DNA from: Odiellus spinosus
Taxonomy: Eukaryota > Arthropoda > Arachnida > Opiliones > Phalangiidae
Assembly (NCBI GenBank): GCA_963920705.1
Contig: OY987236.1
Span: 5,132,190-5,196,189, forward strand
Length of the DNA stretch: 64,000 nucleotides
Direction of reading: 5' to 3'
Shown one piece after another: positions 56,690 through 64,000 of this stretch. The notes under the pieces were generated by a model. It was not told the origin of the DNA. It worked only from the letters and a program-made list of their open reading frames with translations, and did no database searches. The position numbers and the translations under genes are program-made. Numbering within the stretch: the stretch's first letter is position 1; the number at the start of each line of letters is the position of its first letter.

Positions 56690-56795
56690 CGTGTGTTCAA
56701 GGAAAGTTGACAAAGACTACTTTCCTCTCTATGAGGCTTAATATTAAGTATCAATCCGCAACAACGCTTCTAATTTAATCAACTTCTCTTAAACA
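56690..56795 (+). repeat. Copy of short repeat F with inverted ends
   Basis: TGTGTTCAAGGAAAGTTGAC at the left is mirrored by AACTTCTCTTAAACACA at the right. Between them lie ACTACTTTCCTCTCTATGAG and TTAATATTAAGTATCAATCC. This is the best evidence that repeat F is a MITE of about 105 bp. Confidence 0.6.
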
Positions 56796-57297
56796 CAAGT
56801 TAAAATATTTTTTTATCCGTAAAAAGTCAATATTTGAAATTTAAAAACCCATCCATTAATTAATTAATAAACTAGCTTCGTAAAGAATTTTGACCTTACA
56901 TTTGTTTTACGAAACTTCAAATATTACGGTGTCTTTAGGGTATAAAATAACAAGCTTAAAAGGCGTATAAAACTTCAAAAATGAGGTCCGAAAACTTTGC
57001 TTTACAATCGAGCAAAAATAAATTTCAAGTTTCTCTCTCTTAAAAGTAGATAGGCCTATAGCGTCAGTAAATGAGTGCGGTCAACCGAACCAAAAAATAA
57101 AAGCTTATATAATGTCTTCTCCAAAAGTTTCCCCATTTAGAAAGCGAATAAAGACGGCACACACTCCAACTATAGTTTCCCAAACAAGACCCAAAAGTTT
57201 CTTCGAGAGGACGGACGTACTCGAAGTCTGAATATTCCTACAAGGAGTCGGAAGATTTTTTTTTTTTTTCGTAATATAGTTCCGACTATAGCTCAAA

Positions 57298-57466
57298 CAA
57301 AAGTATATTACTTTATCCCATAAAAGTAAACAACGCCCCGTAGCTAAATACTATCAGCAAAGGGCCAGGTAAACGTACAAGTACATCACTTAAAAATAGC
57401 CAAAAAAGTCATCACCCCTCTCTGGCTCGAGTGGTTGGACTCTTCCTCGATATATTGCTGCAGAAT
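57298..57466 (-). mobile_element. Family B half element
   Basis: It starts CAAAAGTATATTACTTTAT and continues with AGTAAACAACGCCCCGTAGC, AGTCATCACCCCTCTCTGG and GACTCTTCCTCGATATATTG. This is the right half of B1 in reverse. The other half is missing. The 127-codon minus-strand frame at 57390-57773 begins outside the element and ends inside it. Confidence 0.8.
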
Positions 57467-58222
57467 TTTCAGCAAGTTTTCTGAGCCCGAGGAAACCGGG
57501 CTCAACATTGTGACATTGTCTAAAAGCTTTTGGGGGTTCAAGCACCTCGTGAACCCGCACACCTATGCTTCTCAATAAGGCAAATTCAAAAATTCTTCTT
57601 TTAGAATAATATTGACACATCTTGGACACAAAACTATATATTACGTCAATGCCGGGACAAATTAGCGCATACGCGGTTAACCTATTCACTAGAACTCTCC
57701 TCCGATATATAGTGGATATAAATAAAGGTGCAGTGAAAGGCGCGGGCGAGAGATTGGGCGAGTCTTCAATCAAAGCTGTCTATTTTCCTTATACCCTTGG
57801 TTGTTTTACGGATCTTATATATATGCAGAGTAATAGCTTTTTTGTTTTAAGCAGACATACGGAAAAATGATAGTTATGGTATAGATTGGTCACGGTGCAC
57901 GATGGCACCTAATAAATAAATGATCGAAAAGGAAGTGTGAGTGTGTGCCAAGATTTCTTTCGACGATTAAAGGGATAATGAAACAATATTTTATAAAATC
58001 GCCATCTTCGAATTTTTTAAAAACAAATATTCCCTGCGATACTACATCATGGTCGATATTGTAGAGCCTACAGTTGATTCCCAAGCATTCTGACACGTGA
58101 TAAGGTTGCTTTTGGGCCGTATTCTACGTGAAAGTACTTAATCTAGAAAATTTTGTATTGCAAGCCTGGAGGAATCACTATAATATCGAGTACTAGTTCA
58201 AGAAAAATACTTTCAGTATAGA

Positions 58223-58559
58223 CAGAAGTAGATGAAACCCTCCTTTGAAGTCTACTACTCTAATGTTCCATATAGCGCTCCTCTCTGTATGGGTAAAATT
58301 CACAATTTTACGAGATCGGAGGGGTCCTGCTTCATGCCCCCTGTCTACGCCAAATTGGAAATTCTCTATCTCCACAAACGACGACGTTTTTTTGACGAAC
58401 TCCAAGGCTGCTAGATATATTCGCTCGACGAACTCCCGCTCGGAAAATATCTACCGTTAGGAGGCGTACGAATCGCGCTTTTTGAAATTAACCCATACAG
58501 AGAGGGGTAAACAAGACCCAGGAGTAATAGACTTCAAAGGAGGGTTTCATCGGCTTCTG
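58223..58559 (+). mobile_element. Family A MITE, copy A11 (nested)
   Basis: The 7-bp target duplication GTATAGA is perfect. The left end carries the GAAGTAGATG variant. It sits inside the probable TTAA-type element that starts at 57967. Confidence 0.95.
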
Positions 58560-59084
58560 GTATAGAGCGAGATGCCAATCTAAATAGAGCACTGTATCCT
58601 TCTCGAGATAACTGGAAAGAACAAAGCTTTTCTAGAAAAATCTCTCTAGATTACCAATCATTGATGGGCAAGCTTCATGGAGAGTAGTACAGTGGAAGGC
58701 TATAGCGAAGCGGTTAACTAGACTTTCACTATACCCATCAATATTCCCAGAAAAAAAAAAGGTTTTTATAATGGTAATTTATACTCTTTTCAAGGCTGTT
58801 ATTTTTCATATATCTCATACCGCTGAGTACTTTTCTTTCTAATAAGATTCTTAAATAAGGATGAGAGGTTGCTTTCATCGAGGTAATAAAGTTAAGACTA
58901 ATTATATTATAATAAAATATCATCCCTAAAAGCGTTTTCCCCCTACAGAGATGATTAGAAATAAAGTGAGAGTAAAAATTTAAAATTAAGATAATATTGT
59001 CCAGCGACTTTTTCCTTATGGAATTAATCATTTTTTAACAGTCTCACCTAAACTACTCTTAAACCGGAGTATAGAATTTGCTGT

Positions 59085-59215
59085 TAATTACTTAAATTAA
59101 ACCTGTCAAATACTTAAAAGATACATAAATTAAATCTGAAAACTACTTAAAAGAAATATAAATTAAATTGGTCAATTAGTTAAAAGATATATAAATTAAA
59201 TCTGTCAATATCTTA
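59085..59215. repeat. Short tandem repeat, about 36 bp unit (T7)
   Basis: Three to four diverged units contain ACTTAAAAGATACATAAATT followed by AAATCTGTCAA. They are irregular in length, lying just inside the right part of the TTAA-type element. Confidence 0.7.
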
Positions 59216-59283
59216 TTCGGGAGGAAAAAAATATTTAAAATAAAAAAGCAAATGATTATACTTTCATTTCATTACCCCTTTAA

Positions 59284-59984
59284 CGAAGTTGATTTCATTT
59301 ACAAAAATCCCTTTATAGATCACTTTGCAAAAATACCCTTTTAGCATTGTACTGTATTTCGCCCCAGGTTTTAGCTACATCGCAAAATTAAGAAGTATTC
59401 ACGTTCATAAAAGAATTTCCTGAATCGAATAAGAAAGATTTTTCCGAACGCTAATATATACTTGATTTCTTACAGGCAAAGATTGGAAAAACTACCGAGA
59501 TTACTTCACATATTCCCTAATATATTTTCGTTAACAGAGATGAGTCGGAAAAGGAATTTTGGTCCAGAATAACTGAATAAGTGGAAAACAAGATATCACT
59601 TTTATTTTCAAGAGGGATGAGTACTTGACTGAAAAAATAGTGACGCCAAGCGGAAAATTGACGTTCCTTTCCCACTTTTCTTTTTTCCAGGAAAAAAAAA
59701 AAGGAACTTGGGGAAGTAAATTTATTATAAAGATTATTTGGTTTTCTTTTTTTTTTTTGATATCACGGAAAATAAATCAAATTTTTGATGGGTCCTTATA
59801 AATATACTCGAATATTAAATGATCCAGTTTCTTACTTCACTTAATCAAAATGATTTGTTTCGTGAAGACAAATAAAAGAAGACATTGTTCGATAACAATT
59901 AAAAATTTCAAATAGGGTTCGCGCAATTTTCCAAACCTATCTAAAAGAATTTTATCTGAACAAATGACTTGATAAAATAATCTC
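59284..59984. other. Unassigned AT-rich DNA
   Basis: Near 59350, GTATTTCGCCCCAGGTTTTA, followed by GCTACATCGC, resembles GTATATTTCGCCCCGCTTTT at about 52990, so a short dispersed repeat may exist. Nothing else is recognised. Confidence 0.35.
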
Positions 59985-60533
59985 TTAAAGGGAGAATGAA
60001 CCTACGACATTTGAAGTATTTGACAATTACAAACAAATATTAACCTACTGAAATCAATTTTTAACTTACTCTGAAAATAGGCTTAACACGGATTTATGGA
60101 GATTAAAATATCACCGTTAAAAAGCCTTTGACCAATCGCGGCCTCTTAATTTCAACAGAACAATGGTTTAAAATAAGATTAAGATGCGCGTTTTGTTCGT
60201 TCATCGGAGATGGTTTATAGACGAGTTTTAAAACACTCCATAGAAATTCGGCATCCTTTTAAAAGAACAGACCCAGTGGCTTATTCATTTTAATTACTTA
60301 GGCTTATTCATTTTAATTACTTAAAGACTTTAAACTCTAAGAGCCTTGATATCTTAAGTTTAATCTCTCAAGATTCAATTGAAACCTTACTAAGCCTATT
60401 ATCATAAACATAAAACCAATTTTTTTTTAAAAACAGTATCATAATTTTGATTAATTGAAAGAATATAATCATTCTAATTAAGGTAACTATATAAAAATAT
60501 TTAAGAAACTCATCACATTCAATATCTCTTTAA
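59985..60533. mobile_element. Family C relative (TTAA flanks)
   Basis: The left end is TTAAAGGGAGAATGAACCTA and the right end CACATTCAATATCTCTTTAA. The left arm carries CAAACAAATATTAACCTA and AAAATAGGCTTAACACGG, and the right part has CTTACTAAGCCTATTATC. The palindrome is imperfect and longer than in the best copy. Confidence 0.65.
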
Positions 60534-61301
60534 ATTATTCGGGATTTTATTTGGCAAGAGGTCTATTTTCGATTATATACATAAATCATCTGAATTGTGG
60601 TGACAATGCTGGGTACGTTGCGTATTTCTCATGAGTTGCATTTAAGGCGATGATAGTCAATTTGGGGATGGATACGATAAATCGATCTTAGAGAGTGTGT
60701 TACAGTATAAACACTGCAAATCAAATTCCGCCCCCCTCTCCCTGGATTTAAAAGGGTTAAGGACTTTAAACATTCTTCGAGTTGAATTAGGCAGTTTCCC
60801 AACGATGAACCACGATCACCGAGATCATTCATAAAGTTTAATTTATTTAGGCTTAGCGTGTGCCAAGAAATACAGGAGTTTAAACTTGTTTTTAGGCCTA
60901 GCTTTTATTGCTAATGAAGTCATTAAATTATCGCGATTATTTATCAGATTAACTAAATATTTTTTTGTACTTTTTTTCTTTGGATGGATGGTGCTCGAAA
61001 CACAATAGATATAGTTTAAAACCAAAATTAGTCGCTTAAAAAAAACGAGTCTAACCCTTTAAAAGGAAATGGATTGAATGAGATTCCTCCGGAAAACAAG
61101 TGAGAAAAGGAATTATACTGATACGTTTAGACTGAGAAGCAATACAGTTTAAAGGCGCAAAGGAAGAGAAGAGTGTATAATGACGTGACGTCAGTTTATT
61201 TATGCGAGAGAGAGAGAGAGAGACTTTATCCTGGACACATTAAAAGGAATAATGAAGATGGGGAAGCTGATTTAAACTAGACAAAAGTTTGTCCCTATAA
61301 T
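60534..61301. other. Unassigned AT-rich DNA
   Basis: A GA microsatellite lies at about 61204-61223. The minus-strand frames at 60629-60832 and 60843-61025 are short and unrecognised. Confidence 0.4.
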
Positions 61302-61639
61302 CAGAAGCCGATGAAACCCTCCTTTGAAGTCTATTACTCCAGGGTCTTGTCTACCCCTCTCTGTATGGGTTAGTTTCAAAAAGCGCGATTCGTACGCCTC
61401 CTAACGGTAGATATTTTCGGAGCGGAAGTTCGTCCAGCGAATATCTCTAGCAGCCTTGGAGTTCGTCAACCAAACGTCGTCGTTTGTGGAGAGAGAGAAT
61501 TTCCAATTTTCCGTAGACAGGGGGGTATGAAGTAGGACCCCTCCGATCTCGTAAAATTGGGAATTTTACCCATGCAGAGAGGAGCGCTATATGGAACATT
61601 AGAGTAGTAGACTTCAAAGGAGGGTTTCATCGGCTTCTG
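61302..61639 (-). mobile_element. Family A MITE, copy A12
   Basis: It is reversed, with perfect 7-bp target duplication CTATAAT. The ends are both of the GAAGCCGATG type. There is one small substitution in the CAAAAAAACG run (CAACCAAACG). Confidence 0.95.
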
Positions 61640-61646
61640 CTATAAT

Positions 61647-62111
61647 AGAGGTGTTTAGAAACGGGCTCCCTGCCAACGAACTGAGATACTACTGTAAATA
61701 TTTTAAACGTATATTAAGATTATATTAGATTAAAAATAACAGGTTCTACGTCTTCAATCTCTCTTTAAGAGGCTTTATAAGCGTTGCTTGAATCGCTTTG
61801 AACATAAGAGGGAAGGTACGAGTAAAGGAAAGTCCGTTATATCGAGCGTACATTAACATTTTGCCTGATTTGCTTATCTTCAAGCATATATAGGGGCCCA
61901 ACCCGTTTATCCCCTTATTGCTTATTCAATAAAGGATGCAGATCTGGCAAGGAAATTTATCACCTTGAGATGTCAACGCGTACAAAGCTAGGCTTTCAGA
62001 TAATTTACTTATTTTTAATTAAATGAATCAAGTCTCGCTTTTAGTCAATGTTTAAAATTCCTGGTGTGTGGTTAATATAACTTCACACTTTGAATACTAA
62101 TAGTCCAATAA
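61647..62111. other. Unassigned AT-rich DNA
   Basis: No gene or element ends are recognised between copy A12 and the family M element. Confidence 0.4.
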
Positions 62112-62376
62112 TTAAAATGGAAGTTTCATTTACAACCTTACAAAGTGACTAAATTCTCATAGAAAAACAGGTTTTCCTATACATAGTTTTCACTAAAGGG
62201 GGTAAGTGCCGTTCCCCCAGAGTTGCCAACCATTTCTGAGTGCAAACTGAAACAGAGAAAGGTTAGCAGTTCAGTTTTGGAACTGATCTGTTTTGAACCG
62301 CACTCACAAGCTCTTGGCAACCCTGCATTGAAAGTAAAGCTGGGAAAGAGGGGTAGAATTTTCTTTTGCCCCTTTA
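62112..62376 (-). mobile_element. TTAA-type MITE (family M, copy 2)
   Basis: It is the reverse-orientation relative of 46481-46743. Shared words are CATAGTTTTCACTAAA, GTTGCCAAC, CACAAGCTCTTGGCAACCCT and CTTTTGCCCCTTTA. The left flank is TTAA; the right reads TTAT. Element E2 begins 12 bp downstream. Confidence 0.65.
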
Positions 62377-62387
62377 TCGAATACTAT

Positions 62388-62802
62388 CAGAGGTACATAA
62401 TAACCCCCTTCGGGGGGAAGTATGAAAGCCCCTATACTACCAATGCTAAAAATCACGAACAACAAGAGCCCGCTGCTGACTATCTAACCCACTAGCTCGC
62501 GCTGGACTTCTCAATGTCGCTACTCTAGTAAATGGTCTTTGTATAAACAAAGTTTTTAATCAAACTATCAAATTTAAACTTCGCCGCCTTATGTTTAAAG
62601 TTTGAACATCCATAGCAGACGACACCAAAAATAGTTCCGGAAGTGTGCGTGGGGAAAATTTAGTGAGGTTCAAAATGGTGTAACTATTTTTTGGGAGTAA
62701 AGCGGTGTGTCGATCCGCCGCGATTTACGCCGGGCACTTGTTGTTCGTCGATTTTGCCAACCTTTCATACTTCCCCCCGAAGGGGGTTATTATATACCTC
62801 TG
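62388..62802 (+). mobile_element. Family E MITE, complete (E2)
   Basis: The ends are CAGAGGTACATAATAACCCC and, reversed, CAGAGGTATATAATAACCCC. A perfect 7-bp duplication, ATACTAT, lies at 62381-62387 and 62803-62809. The outer parts match E1, but about 90 bases at the centre (about 62550-62635) are unrelated to E1 and form their own inverted pair (AAATTTAAACTT with AAGTTTGAAC). Confidence 0.92.
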
Positions 62803-62809
62803 ATACTAT

Positions 62810-63779
62810 GTATTTAGTATAGGGAGAGACACAATCTAGAAGGGATAGATACACGAAAGCCAACTTTGTGGGGCCATAGAGACAGTACGCTGTAGCTTAT
62901 TATATTTAACGACAAACGACAATTTATCCTGTTAAAGAACGAAAGCTTAAATTTTCGTATAAAACTATGATTTTACGAGTCGTTTAGCACAAAAACCTTT
63001 CTTATACAATATTATAATATTTTTTAAAAGGTTTCTCTGCTAATGACATAATTTTTTACAAAGGCTTAGCAATTAAAAACGATCCTTGTAGCTTCCAAAG
63101 TACTGACATCTATGACTGAATTTTGACTATATATATATTTCCTATCTGTGTATATATATCCTCCCTATATACTCCATCAGCGTTTATTAATCTTCATCTG
63201 GCACCCACATCGCGTCCAGAGAAGGAGTGGGTCATGGAGAGGGATAAAATGGGGTGGGGGGGTCACCTGCTGAGGAATGTAATGAGAAGATGAGGATGGG
63301 ATTCCACACAGTGTCCTGGCAGCTAGATCTCTCTAGAGCAGGCTCTCTCGTGGTTCTATATATCCCGGCTTTGATTTAACGGGGAGATTGGTCTTTAAGG
63401 GTATATAATATGAATTGTATTATATAACGGGAATAGAGGAACTCTGCAGGACCAGATTACCTCTTATTGGCTTTATCCCACACCCCTATACTGTGTACGC
63501 ACACTTATATGAGCAATATATATATATATATATGCTTAAAGATAAGTGAACCGTGAAATAGGGGTTATTAATTATATAATATGTAAGGTACAGATTTAAT
63601 ATTTTCCTCGACACTACAAGGTTAAGTTTTAAGTAGTAAATTAAGGATAATTTAAATATATATGGACTCGAACAAATATTCAAATGAATTTCACTGAAAT
63701 TTATAGCCAATGTCATATACTAGACATTCTAGCACCTTATAAGTATAGGGACTCAAAAATTAATGGATTTAAATAGTAC
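62810..63779. other. Unassigned DNA, GC-richer patch at 63180-63370
   Basis: 63180-63370 has more balanced composition than its surroundings (GGCACCCACATCGCGTCC, GGGGTGGGGGGGTCACCTGC), followed by TATATAATATG-type AT-rich text and an AT microsatellite near 63516-63532. No open frame or splice signals could be supported. Confidence 0.35.
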
Positions 63780-64000
63780 CAGAGGTATATAATAATCCCC
63801 TTCGGGGGGAAGTATGAAAGCCCTTATACTACCAATGCTAAAAATCACAAACAACAAGAGCCCGCTGCTGACTATCTAGGCCACTAGCTCGCGCTGGACT
63901 TCTCAATGTCGCTACTCTAGTAAATGGTCTTTGTATAAACAAGACGGCTCGATTTGTGTTTACAACTTCTTGTCTCAGGAGTCAGGCTGTCTGTTAAATT
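63780..64000 (+). mobile_element. Family E MITE, cut by window edge (E3)
   Basis: It begins CAGAGGTATATAATAATCCC after ATAGTAC and follows E1 (not E2) through the central region (GACGGCTCGATTTGTG, TCAGGAGTCAGGCTGTC). The right end lies beyond the window. All three E copies have the same orientation. Confidence 0.88.

Larger units (their letters stand above)
57967..59283. mobile_element. Large TTAA-type element with nested family A copy
   Basis: TTAAAGGGATAATGAAACAA at the left is mirrored by TTTCATTACCCCTTTAA at the right, each on TTAA. Copy A11 (58223-58559) and a short tandem repeat (59085-59215) lie inside. The left part shares CTACAGTTGATTC and CGTGAAAGTACTTAATC with 26305-26380, which is probably another copy. 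No transposase frame is present. Confidence 0.5.

Noticed and set aside
57390..57773. 127-codon minus-strand frame
   Set aside because: It ends inside a family B half element and matches no family I know.
19142..61600. Recurring frame of about 71 codons (MKSTTLMFHIALLSVW type) inside family A copies
   Set aside because: It recurs only because the copies are nearly identical. It runs into the terminal repeats, other frames of the same element are equally open, and no known domain is present.
62223..62495. 90-codon plus-strand frame
   Set aside because: It starts in a family M element and ends in element E2, so it is a junction artefact.

Overview
This window looks like non-coding, repeat-dense nuclear DNA from an animal, most likely an invertebrate. 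It is AT-rich, has no convincing reading frame over about 150 codons on either strand, and no operon-like gene packing. It is full of short non-autonomous DNA transposons (MITEs) and minisatellites. The species cannot be named from the sequence.

Layout. Positions 1-17 kb hold most of the minisatellites (30-bp at 3.5 kb, 28/30-bp at 4.8-5.2 kb, 36-bp at 6.7-7.2 kb, 73-bp duplication at 9.3 kb, 32-bp at 12.7-13.1 kb) plus TTAA-flanked palindromic elements. At 17.2-19.4 kb lies the only sequence I regard as probable host coding DNA: two tandem 66-bp copies of a 22-codon exon on the minus strand. Each has an AG acceptor and a GTAAGT donor, and the copies differ mostly at third codon positions. 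This exon pair is surrounded by four different MITE insertions. From 19 kb to 61.6 kb the window is dominated by one MITE family (family A, 12 copies of about 337 bp), mixed with a large family of long-armed TTAA-flanked palindromes (family C), a hAT-type element with a perfect 8-bp duplication, a mariner-type hairpin, and a tandem pair of hAT-like elements. The last 2 kb carry two copies of family E, the second cut by the window edge.

How the parts relate. Five otherwise different families (A, B, D, E, N) share termini starting 5'-CA and ending TG-3'. Most of their intact copies are flanked by 7-bp target-site duplications (two family A copies have 8 bp). That suggests one mobilising transposase type, possibly of the P/1360 (PROTOP) kind, which does not lie in this window. 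Family C and its relatives have TTAA flanks and TTAAAGGG ends, like the T2/Kolobok group. The whole window could be introns of a large minus-strand gene that contains the duplicated exon, but that is inference. The family labels A-T are mine.
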